Position numbers and translations under genes: made by a program | DNA from: Kiritimatiellia bacterium | Lineage (GTDB): Bacteria > Verrucomicrobiota > Kiritimatiellia > RFP12 > UBA1067 | Reading direction: 5' to 3' | Assembly: GCA_016296065.1 (NCBI GenBank) | Contig: JAEDKA010000030.1 | Span: forward strand, 1-43,169 | Length of the DNA: 43,169 nt | Shown here: piece by piece, positions 36,530 through 43,169 of the stretch | Numbering within the stretch: the stretch's first letter is position 1 | Layout: each line of letters opens with the position of its first letter | Notes under the pieces: generated by a model | Databases searched by the model: none | What the model saw: only the letters and a program-made list of their open reading frames with translations | Told to the model about the DNA's origin: nothing

Positions 36530-38635
36530 TCACTTCCCCTTTTTGTTTTTGTCTTCAAGCCACTGCACAAGTTCTATGTGCGTAGTGAACCAGATGTCCT
36601 CGCGCCTGGAGTCGAGCTTCTCCAGAAGCGCCGTGAAATATTCAAGCCCCGGATCGAGCCAGTCTCCGCCCACGCCGTGGAAATCCATGTGCCCGACCCC
36701 GCCCGAGGCAAGCACCACGTCGACGTACTCCTCCATCTCCTTCACCGTCTTGCACTGGACGGGATAGCCGTGCCAAGGGAAGCGCTCGACGAGGTTGTTG
36801 CGGCGGTACGCCTCGGCAAGCTCCTCGTCCGTGATCTCCAGCACCTTGTGCATCGACTCAGCGCCGGGAATCGCAAACGAGATCGGGCCCTTCTGGTTCG
36901 GACGCAGCCTGCGTATCGCCGCATTGCAGTCCGCGAACTCCTTCTCGAGCGCGGCCTTGTCCGGAATCTTCCCGTGCGTGTAGGTGTGGTTGCCCAGGGT
37001 GACGTACTCGCTCGCGTTCGCCCACGACTCCTCGTCCGCCTTGAACGAGTCCCAGCCCGGGCACACGTAGAACGTGCCGGGAATCTTGTACTTCTCAAGT
37101 AGCGGAAACACGTTCTTCACCTGCGTGTGGCATCCGTCGTCGAAGGACAGCATGAACGCCGCCTTCTTGCCGTCCGGCCAGCGGCCCGAAGACGCGCGCG
37201 CCTTCGCGCACTCGAACTCGACTAGCCACGCGCACGAATTCGAATCCGCCTTCTCGATAACGACCTGTCCAGGCGCGAACTTGACCGGACGCCCGACGAG
37301 GTTGCCGAGGTGGTCAAGCGCCGTCGCCTTCGCAGATGTCGCGTCCAACCCCCTGATGTCGATCGGCACCGCCTTCTCGCCGCTCCTGTAGTCGACGAAA
37401 AGGAGCGCCTTCCTCGCGCCGTCCGCGGACTCCAGCGCCATCGCGGTGAACGGACCCTTCCTGACGACGCCGTGGTACTGCGGATACCCGAGCAGAATGT
37501 CGCCGAACATCTTTGCCGCGTAGTAGGTCTTGTTGAAGCGCTTGAAGCCGTCCATGTAGCCCCAGTGGCCCGTATGCGCGCAGCCATACCAGTACGCCTG
37601 CGAGAGAGGCGTGTCCTGGAAGCGCGACAGCATGGTGAGATAGAAAGCAGCGGCGTCGATGTTGTTGTGTCCGCCCGGACCCGTCAGCGCCTTCTCGACG
37701 GCCTCGGGGGTCGAGTTCTCGCCGTGTATGCCGTCCCAGCTGACGAGGTAGTGGTACTCGTTGACGACGAGTTCGCAGTCCGTGAAGCCGAACGAGTCGC
37801 ACATCTCCCGCGCGGGACGGACCGTCCCCTCGAGCTCCTCGGGGTTCTGTCCGTAGTAGTGCCAGGATATGAAGTCCGGCGCGACGCCGGCGTCCCTGCA
37901 CGCGCCGAGCAGCTTGCGGAAGTAGTCGTAGTTGAGCCAGCAGAGGGCAGGCCCGCCGACCTTGATGTCGGGGAACTCGCTCTTGAGGCGCTTGAGGACC
38001 GTCACGAAGAACTCGACGAACCTGTCGCGCATCGCGTCCGCATCGCCGCCGCCCCTTTCCTTCGGAAGGCACCACATGTTGCCGGTTCCGTCGGGCTCGT
38101 TCCATATCTCCCAGTACCTTATCCCCCACTCGTGTCCGTCAGCCCAGCCGCGGTTGCAGTGGCGAACGATTCCGGCGAACACCTCGGCCGTCTTCTCGAA
38201 GTCATCCGGCACAAGCGCATTGAAGTGGACGTCACCCGTGTGCTCTATGGATGTTCCGAGCCGGTAGAAGATGTCTAGTCCGACGCCGCGGGCCAGCGAC
38301 AGAAGATGGTCCGTCGGACCAAACACGTAGTTCTTCGGATCCCTCGCGTCCAGATGCGCGAGCGGAAAGACATACTGCCAGTCCACCACGCGCTGTCCGG
38401 CGTTCACGAGAGCCCAGTCGTGGGTGCGCGCGAAGGCGAGGTTCATCGACTTTATGACCGCGTCGTCGTTCTGGATTGCGCGCATCGACGAGCGAGGCGC
38501 CCAGCCTGAAGAATGGATCTCTCGCCTGAGCGTCTGCGCAGGCGCCGAGAAGTCGACCTCGATGGCCTCGGAAGCGAAAGCCTGCGCCGCCAGCATTGCG
38601 GCGGCACAGGCTGTCAGTCTGCTGCTGATTGACAT
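36530..38635 (-). CDS. Secreted fusion of a GH39-like glycosidase and a CE4-like deacetylase
   Basis: A 701-residue exported protein (signal peptide ending AAMLAAQAFA). Residues 25-470 look like clan GH-A family 39: YWEIWNEPD with acid/base Glu180 and CELVVNEYHYL with candidate nucleophile Glu293, followed by a beta-sandwich. Residues 485-701 resemble a NodB-type polysaccharide deacetylase: AAFMLSFDDG (metal Asp near 499-500) and LGNHTYTHGKIP with His550 and His554, the metal-binding HxxxH. Its job may be to remove acetyl groups and cleave xyloside- or uronide-type glycans. I do not know this fusion as a described architecture. It follows the beta-helix gene by 17 bases; the ribosome-binding site is weak. 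Confidence 0.8.
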   Translation of the reverse strand: MSISSRLTACAAAMLAAQAFASEAIEVDFSAPAQTLRREIHSSGWAPRSSMRAIQNDDAVIKSMNLAFARTHDWALVNAGQRVVDWQYVFPLAHLDARDPKNYVFGPTDHLLSLARGVGLDIFYRLGTSIEHTGDVHFNALVPDDFEKTAEVFAGIVRHCNRGWADGHEWGIRYWEIWNEPDGTGNMWCLPKERGGGDADAMRDRFVEFFVTVLKRLKSEFPDIKVGGPALCWLNYDYFRKLLGACRDAGVAPDFISWHYYGQNPEELEGTVRPAREMCDSFGFTDCELVVNEYHYLVSWDGIHGENSTPEAVEKALTGPGGHNNIDAAAFYLTMLSRFQDTPLSQAYWYGCAHTGHWGYMDGFKRFNKTYYAAKMFGDILLGYPQYHGVVRKGPFTAMALESADGARKALLFVDYRSGEKAVPIDIRGLDATSAKATALDHLGNLVGRPVKFAPGQVVIEKADSNSCAWLVEFECAKARASSGRWPDGKKAAFMLSFDDGCHTQVKNVFPLLEKYKIPGTFYVCPGWDSFKADEESWANASEYVTLGNHTYTHGKIPDKAALEKEFADCNAAIRRLRPNQKGPISFAIPGAESMHKVLEITDEELAEAYRRNNLVERFPWHGYPVQCKTVKEMEEYVDVVLASGGVGHMDFHGVGGDWLDPGLEYFTALLEKLDSRREDIWFTTHIELVQWLEDKNKKGK

Positions 38636-38652
38636 GTGGATATTCAGCCCGC

Positions 38653-41139
38653 TCAGCGGAGCACGACCTTCATCGCGCGGTTGAGTTCGTCCTTGCGCAC
38701 CTTGAGGACACCGAGTCCACTGAAGTGCTCGTCATCGATGTTGTCCGCGCCCGAACCCGTTGCGCCCCACGTTCCGCGCGAAATCGTCACTCCGTCGACA
38801 TAGCACTTCATGCACGTCTCAACAGAATCGTCAGGTATCTCAATCTTGCCCGCAAAACCACCAATATCATCAAAATAAAGGTTCTGGTCTGCCGCTAGGG
38901 TCTTGCCATTCACCGTAGTAATCACAATCTTTGACGCACCTCCGCAGATACGGACAGGAACATCAATCTTGCAAGCTATGTCACCCGCCAAGGCACCTAG
39001 GTAAAGAGTCCCTGCATTAACAACTATTTCATCATCTATCCCCGTCTGGTCGCCACCAAGAAGAAGATTGCCCGGCATGCAGTTGACAAAACCGTTCGGA
39101 GCTACAACCTTTGACCATATACGCGAGATGTTGCCATCGCTCCGCGAGCCATCGTCATAGTTGTTCGCCCAGACATAAGCCGTCTGATCAAACTTGAGAG
39201 TGCCAACCCCTGCTTGATCTTTCGTGCCAATATCGGCCTTGCCGCCACTCAGGATCAGCCCACCAGAAGTAATCTCCAATGTCCTACCTTCGCCTATTTC
39301 GCAGTTGAACGATCCACCCCATTCCCATTCTACCGTCAGAGAATTGACCTTCACCACTTCCGTACCACTGTTGCCGAGTGAAAATGCACCCGATGTATAG
39401 GCATTCGCATCCTCTGCACATACCCCAGGCGCCCCTCCAGTTCGTTTGCACCTGACAAGAAGCCCCTTTTCATCGAATGTGGCAAATCCCAATTCAACCC
39501 ATTTTCCGCCGCCACCAAAGAAGTTCTGGTCAGAAGCCATCCACGGAACTATAGAGTGACTGTCGGATTCCAATGCGGAAAGACCAGAGCCAATCATTAT
39601 TTCCTCTGCGTTGCCGACTTCCATTCTTACTCGACGCCCAGGGTCGCTACGATACACACGTTCATCGGACAGTATCACCGTTCCTTTTCCCAAGTGGACT
39701 ACACTCGACGCGCGCACAAGATTCGTCGGATAAATCGGATTAGCGTCCGCCGACACGCCGTTCGCCTGAATGCGAGTATAGCCAGCGCAAACATCAAGCT
39801 CGTCAACGCAGTTGCTCAGCACGGAACCTTCTGTCCACGGTTCCGTGTCTGCCCCACCTGGGCGGCGCTCACCGTCAAATATCATCATTCCGCCGTTAAG
39901 CGTCCATTTGCGCATTGGAAGCCGCGCCGCTACAACACCAGGTCCACCGTCTCCGTTTGTAGTACCAATACGAACAAATGCTGTGCTCAGGCTATCACTA
40001 TAGTCCTGATAACCAACTCGCGCAGCGTAACCAGATAATTCAAACTCGGACTCCTCAAATCCGCTAGGTGCAAAACTCCAGAGAGAACCCATTCGATAGT
40101 CCAGCGTATCATGAAGTCCGCCTGATTCGACTATTTTCCCTGTGAAGCCAGTTGCATCACAGTTAAGTCTTGTGACGCCGCCATTCGCGTTGCGATATGT
40201 ACCAGAGCCTGAAATAGCACCACCCAACCTAATATGAGCGAAATTTGCATCTCCCTGAGCAAACGGGTTGGCGTTTGTAACAGTAAGAATCGCCCCTTCC
40301 GCAATATCCAGTACGGAACCTTCCGTCAATTCAACTCCCGCTGTTCTTCTATTGCGCTCGTCCCCTTCGGCATGAATATACCCTAAATCAACAAGGCCGT
40401 TGCCAGCAACTGACAATGTCACACCGCTATCTACCAAAAGCTGCAATGACTGCCTTTCAGGTCCCCAACTCTGCATCACAAAACCTCCGTTTGCACAGCA
40501 CCAGATTCCGATATCGTCACGAATGTTGCTTGCAAAGGTAAGTTTCACGGAACTGGAGTCCGCAGCTTTTAACTTAAAGCGGTAGGACTGTGCATCCCAA
40601 TAAGACCCGATGTACATCCGACCAATGGAAATGTTCTCACTGATCGTTGTCGCAAACTCAACAGTATAGTTCTGCTCACCACGCATGATGATAATTGCTA
40701 TGTCGTCGGGATTTCTTGGATAGTTAACACCTACCCCCGCACCGACCTGCTTCCAGGCATCAGCGCTGCACCACTGTTTATGCTGCCCGTCATCTTTGTC
40801 ACAGATGTAGACCTTCCCACTTCCCTTCGCCTCCGGCAGCACAATGACCGCCAATGTATCTGCCCCTTTGTTCTCCGTCGTCGACGGATAGACTCCGACA
40901 ATGCCAGGCTCTATCGCAGTAAGCACATTTCCGGCAAGTGACAGAAACCGAGGATTGGTAACGACATAATCTCCGTCGCCAATCGAAGGAAGGACAATCG
41001 TATCACCAGGCTTAACCCACAGCGCCTTGTCTGGGGCATTGTGATCCGAAAGACTTGTCACCTGGTGCTCCATACCAATGGCAGTAACACATATCATTGC
41101 GGAAACAACCGCAGCGATTGCTTTGTTGTTTGCTTTCAT
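38653..41139 (-). CDS. Secreted beta-helix surface protein
   Basis: An 828-residue protein with a signal peptide (MKANNKAIAAVVSAMICVTAIG). The body shows beta-helix/passenger-like segments with repeated hydrophobic-G-S-V and GxG turns (VELTEGSVLDIAEGAILTV, LGGAISGSGTYRNANGG, LEITSGGLILSGG). The family is not recognised. It ends AMKVVLR, similar in kind to the end of the other beta-helix protein at 28753 (GMRIIVR). Much of the coding sequence from about 39500 to 41100 is noticeably richer in A and T than its neighbours, which hints at transfer or relaxed codon use. It heads the two glycosidase fusions and follows the zinc-ribbon gene by 28 bases. Confidence 0.75.
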   Translation of the reverse strand: MKANNKAIAAVVSAMICVTAIGMEHQVTSLSDHNAPDKALWVKPGDTIVLPSIGDGDYVVTNPRFLSLAGNVLTAIEPGIVGVYPSTTENKGADTLAVIVLPEAKGSGKVYICDKDDGQHKQWCSADAWKQVGAGVGVNYPRNPDDIAIIIMRGEQNYTVEFATTISENISIGRMYIGSYWDAQSYRFKLKAADSSSVKLTFASNIRDDIGIWCCANGGFVMQSWGPERQSLQLLVDSGVTLSVAGNGLVDLGYIHAEGDERNRRTAGVELTEGSVLDIAEGAILTVTNANPFAQGDANFAHIRLGGAISGSGTYRNANGGVTRLNCDATGFTGKIVESGGLHDTLDYRMGSLWSFAPSGFEESEFELSGYAARVGYQDYSDSLSTAFVRIGTTNGDGGPGVVAARLPMRKWTLNGGMMIFDGERRPGGADTEPWTEGSVLSNCVDELDVCAGYTRIQANGVSADANPIYPTNLVRASSVVHLGKGTVILSDERVYRSDPGRRVRMEVGNAEEIMIGSGLSALESDSHSIVPWMASDQNFFGGGGKWVELGFATFDEKGLLVRCKRTGGAPGVCAEDANAYTSGAFSLGNSGTEVVKVNSLTVEWEWGGSFNCEIGEGRTLEITSGGLILSGGKADIGTKDQAGVGTLKFDQTAYVWANNYDDGSRSDGNISRIWSKVVAPNGFVNCMPGNLLLGGDQTGIDDEIVVNAGTLYLGALAGDIACKIDVPVRICGGASKIVITTVNGKTLAADQNLYFDDIGGFAGKIEIPDDSVETCMKCYVDGVTISRGTWGATGSGADNIDDEHFSGLGVLKVRKDELNRAMKVVLR

Positions 41140-41167
41140 GTGATTGTCCTTTCTCTTGGTTAAAAAC

Positions 41168-42127
41168 TCACAAAGCGTCGAGATCCTCCGCCTCCTGTAG
41201 ACGCTGGTCGCGGAGAAGCGAGAGATTGTCCGTCGCCGTTATCCACACGTCCCACGCGGCGTCCATTGCCCTCTCGAGCGCCGCAGGGTCCGCCGCGGCC
41301 GCAGGGCTCGCCGCGGCGACGCGCGCCGCCTCGAGGTCGCGCTCCACGCGGATGGTGAGCGTGCGGCTTTCGATTCCCTCCGGGGTCGTGAAGCCCATCC
41401 TGGCCGACCGCGCGTTGAGCGACTCCTCGTCCGGCGTCATCTTGCACTTGAACTTCTTCGCGAGAAGCGCCACGCAGTCGTCGTACTCCGTGTTGGCGGC
41501 GAGCTTGGCGTCGACAGTGGCGGAAGCCGTGAAGCGCAGGTGCGCCTTGATCTCGTAGATGCCGTCCTTCTCCGACGCACGGACCGAATACTCGCTGAAG
41601 CCCCTGAAGTTCTTCGCGGGGACGTAGAAAAGCCGCTCAACGAAGCGACCATCCTCCTGCACCGTCTTCGGCGTGAAGGACGCGCCCGGCTTCTGCCCGA
41701 ACTTGACGCCGAAAAGCCCCGAGAACGCGTCCGACTTCGGCTTCGAGGCCGGCTGCACCGACGCTGCGGGAGAAGTGACCGCGGAGCCGGGTGTGTTGGA
41801 CGAGACGGCCGTCGCGGGAACGGCGGACGTCGGATGTGCCTCCGCGCCCGCGTCCGGCGCGGCGTTCGGCGGACGCGTCTGCTCGTCGATGAGCTTTTTC
41901 AGCTTCGCCTCCTTCTCCGCGGCCTCTTTCTGGCGACGGGCCTCCGCACGCTTCTTGCGGGCCTCCTCGCGCTCCAGCCTCTCCGCCTCGTTCTTGCAGC
42001 GCTGGCACAACGACCATCCCGCAGGTGCGACGCCCTGGCACTTCGCGCACAGTCCGCACAGCGCCGGCAGCGGCACCACGGCGGACAGCAAAGACACAAC
42101 AAACAACGACCTGTATGAACCTTTCAA
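41168..42127 (-). CDS. Exported zinc-ribbon/coiled-coil protein of unknown function
   Basis: The best start is a TTG at 42127, with GGGGAG 4 bases before it. It gives MKGSYRSLFVVSLLSAVV, a clear signal peptide, and lies 36 bases below the promoter. The frame continues upstream to an ATG at 42181, but that lies above the promoter and would ruin the signal peptide. The 319-residue product has a zinc-ribbon-like pair (CGLCAKC, SLCQRC), then a highly charged coiled coil (EREEARKKRAEARRQKEAAE), a Pro/Ala/Ser linker and a C-terminal domain (SGLFGVKFGQKPGASF) I cannot name. It is first in the second glycosidase operon. A role outside the cytoplasm is inferred. Confidence 0.65.
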   Translation of the reverse strand: MKGSYRSLFVVSLLSAVVPLPALCGLCAKCQGVAPAGWSLCQRCKNEAERLEREEARKKRAEARRQKEAAEKEAKLKKLIDEQTRPPNAAPDAGAEAHPTSAVPATAVSSNTPGSAVTSPAASVQPASKPKSDAFSGLFGVKFGQKPGASFTPKTVQEDGRFVERLFYVPAKNFRGFSEYSVRASEKDGIYEIKAHLRFTASATVDAKLAANTEYDDCVALLAKKFKCKMTPDEESLNARSARMGFTTPEGIESRTLTIRVERDLEAARVAAASPAAAADPAALERAMDAAWDVWITATDNLSLLRDQRLQEAEDLDAL

Positions 42128-42163
42128 TTTACTCCCCTTCTCATTTGAACCTTTATGGGAGAT

Positions 42164-42172
42164 ATTATACCA
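42164..42172 (-). promoter_or_regulatory. Extended -10 promoter of the second glycosidase operon
   Basis: Minus-strand TGGTATAAT, 36 bases above the TTG at 42127. The leader carries two GGTTCA words and the GGGGAG ribosome-binding site. It probably drives four genes down to 33841. The stretch from 42173 to 42265 is AT-rich and shows no gene. Confidence 0.6.
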
Positions 42173-42265
42173 AACTGACATGCCTATATTCTATCAAATA
42201 TGGGCGAAAGGAACATCCCAAAGATTAAAAAACGCGCATCCCGTTTATAAAAGGCGAAACGGGCG

Positions 42266-42919
42266 CTACATCACGTACCAGAGCATGCAGAAGAAGTGGC
42301 AAATCGTGCCCGCGAGAACGAAGAGATGCCAGACCATATGCGCGTAGGGCAGGGACTTCCAGAGATAGAAGACGCAGCCCAGGGTGTAAAGACCTCCGCC
42401 GACCGTCAGCCACATCGTGCCAAGCCCCTGGAGCGACCTGATGAGCGGCACGATCGCGATGATGGCGACCCAGCCCATGACCACGTACGCGACTGTGGAG
42501 ACGAAGCGGAACTTCCCAGTGGTCCGGATCTTGAAGAGTATCCCCGCGAGCGTGCCGCCCCACTCTATGCCGAAGATCGTCCACGCGAGGCCGGGATGCC
42601 CGGGCCGCAGTGTCACGAGGCAGAACGGGGTGTATGTGCCTGCGATGAGGAAATATATCGCCATGTGGTCCATGATGTGAAGGACCCTCTTAGCCGGCGG
42701 ATACGTCACCGTGTGGTACGCCGACGAGATCGCATACATGAGAATCATCGAAAAGCCGAAGATCGCGCCGGCCGTGGTCTTCCACGCGACGTCGACCCCG
42801 CTCTGGGCGCCCTTCCAAACGAGCAGCGCGAGCATGGCGGCGCCGAGGTGCGAGCCGACGACGTGCGTTACGGCGTTCGCAACCTCCTCGCCAGAAGAAT
42901 ATGGAATGTCTTTCTTCAC
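42266..42919 (-). CDS. Hemolysin III (YqfA/PAQR) family membrane protein
   Basis: A 217-residue inner-membrane protein with about seven hydrophobic segments. Family marks are the start SGEEVANAVTHVVGSHLGA, AISSAYHTVTYPPAKRVLHIMDH with the metal-binding His residues, LIAGTYTPFCLV, and the C-terminal HMVWHLFVLAGTICHF with two further His. The family belongs to the CREST/PAQR superfamily of likely metal-dependent hydrolases; the cellular role is unsettled. The start is a GTG at 42919 with a poor ribosome-binding site. It lies 56 bases downstream of tRNA-Val and may be read from the tRNA promoter. Confidence 0.92.
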   Translation of the reverse strand: MKKDIPYSSGEEVANAVTHVVGSHLGAAMLALLVWKGAQSGVDVAWKTTAGAIFGFSMILMYAISSAYHTVTYPPAKRVLHIMDHMAIYFLIAGTYTPFCLVTLRPGHPGLAWTIFGIEWGGTLAGILFKIRTTGKFRFVSTVAYVVMGWVAIIAIVPLIRSLQGLGTMWLTVGGGLYTLGCVFYLWKSLPYAHMVWHLFVLAGTICHFFCMLWYVM

Positions 42920-42961
42920 TCTAAGAATCCAAAAAGGTGGAGAAAAGGCCTTTCCGAGGGA

Positions 42962-42979
42962 ACCATCCCGTGGGATGGT
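42962..42979 (-). terminator. Hairpin at the 3' end of tRNA-Val
   Basis: ACCATCCC and GGGATGGT form an 8-bp perfect inverted repeat that begins with the tRNA's discriminator base and CCA (42979-42976). The T run after it is poor, so it may serve 3' processing rather than termination. Confidence 0.4.
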
Positions 42980-43052
42980 GGGCGATACTGGACTCGGACC
43001 AGTGACCCCTACCGTGTGAAGGTAATGCTCTAACCAACTGAGCTAATCGCCC
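42976..43052 (-). tRNA. tRNA-Val, anticodon CAC
   Basis: Minus-strand cloverleaf: acceptor GGGCGAT/ATCGCCC, D arm GCTC-AGTTGGTTA-GAGC, anticodon stem TTACC/GGTAG with loop TTCACAC (anticodon CAC, reads GUG), T arm ACTGG-TCCGAGT-CCAGT. The discriminator A and the CCA are encoded. Confidence 0.96.
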
Positions 43053-43062
43053 TTAACGGAAA

Positions 43063-43094
43063 ACGGCGCATAGTATATCATAACTACGCGCCGT
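43063..43094. repeat. Palindrome enclosing the tRNA-Val promoter -10 box
   Basis: Two 12-bp arms (43063-43074 and 43083-43094) match in 11 positions when one is inverted, with an 8-bp spacer. The arms begin ACGGCGC and end GCGCCGT. The -10 box sits partly within the left arm and spacer. It could be an operator or a cruciform-forming site. Confidence 0.6.
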
Positions 43095-43101
43095 ATTTCA
43101 A
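43072..43101 (-). promoter_or_regulatory. tRNA-Val promoter (-35 and extended -10)
   Basis: Minus-strand TTGAAA (43101-43096), an 18-base spacer ending TGA, and TATACT (43077-43072). The expected start is near 43065, about 13 bases before the mature tRNA. This is the only promoter here with a convincing -35. The remaining bases to 43169 show no gene. Confidence 0.65.
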
Positions 43102-43169
43102 GGGGGTACGCTAACTGGAATATCCCCACCTTTGGGAAACGCTACCGAGCCCTCGGAGCGCCTTGCGCG

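Noticed and set aside
33760..36585. A long plus-strand open frame of 941 residues
   Set aside because: Antisense to the GH140-like/GH63-like gene; same Arg/Val/Leu bias as other antisense frames.
42128..42181. An ATG start at 42181 for the zinc-ribbon protein
   Set aside because: It lies above the promoter, and the resulting N-terminus would bury the signal peptide.

Overview
The window is a 43 kb, GC-rich bacterial chromosome segment. Almost every gene lies on the minus strand; the only clear plus-strand gene is an rluD-type pseudouridine synthase. Pyruvate:ferredoxin oxidoreductase points to an anaerobe. Several large secreted glycosidases, a PL10 pectate lyase and long beta-helix surface proteins point to a polysaccharide degrader. 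The mix resembles uncultured gut or sediment Kiritimatiellota/Verrucomicrobiota (or Lentisphaerota). That placement is inference from gene style; no rRNA is present to prove it.

Layout, left to right. 1-3263: pyruvate:ferredoxin oxidoreductase, cut by the window edge. 3399-4295: RluD-type enzyme. 4292-8103: a two-gene operon of a fused MurU-AmgK-like cell-wall recycling enzyme and, translationally coupled to it, a 714-residue protein with kinase-like catalytic residues. 8186-14281: purC, ybaB, recR, ribBA and a secreted papain-type peptidase, closely spaced. 14339-15304: PL10 pectate lyase. 15352-15457: a candidate small RNA with its own promoter and terminator. 15484-16104: broken remnants of an RHS/YD-repeat gene, invaded by a palindrome array.

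16110-22125: a large membrane-anchored surface protein followed by a small secreted protein. The second gene is split, directly after its ATG ATG start, by a complete 1.9 kb group II intron carrying a reverse transcriptase/maturase. Exact splicing would restore the frame and a signal peptide. 22382-30684: an operon of a beta-helix surface protein and two GH42-like secreted enzymes. 30800-33669: DAHP synthase coupled to a MurC-MurB fusion whose MurB half is much reduced. 33841-42127: a second operon with the same plan as the first (zinc-ribbon secreted protein, beta-helix surface protein, GH39-deacetylase fusion, GH140-like/GH63-like fusion). 42266-43052: a hemolysin-III family membrane protein and tRNA-Val(CAC).

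Two themes run through the window. First, eleven promoters share an extended -10 box of the form TGnTATAAT (or a near match), mostly without a visible -35. Three of them sit 6-8 bases before a start codon, which predicts leaderless mRNAs. Second, two separate operons pair one large beta-helix surface protein with two secreted glycan-active enzymes, suggesting a surface polysaccharide-use module. Peptidoglycan genes (MurU-AmgK, MurC-MurB) are both present as fusions.
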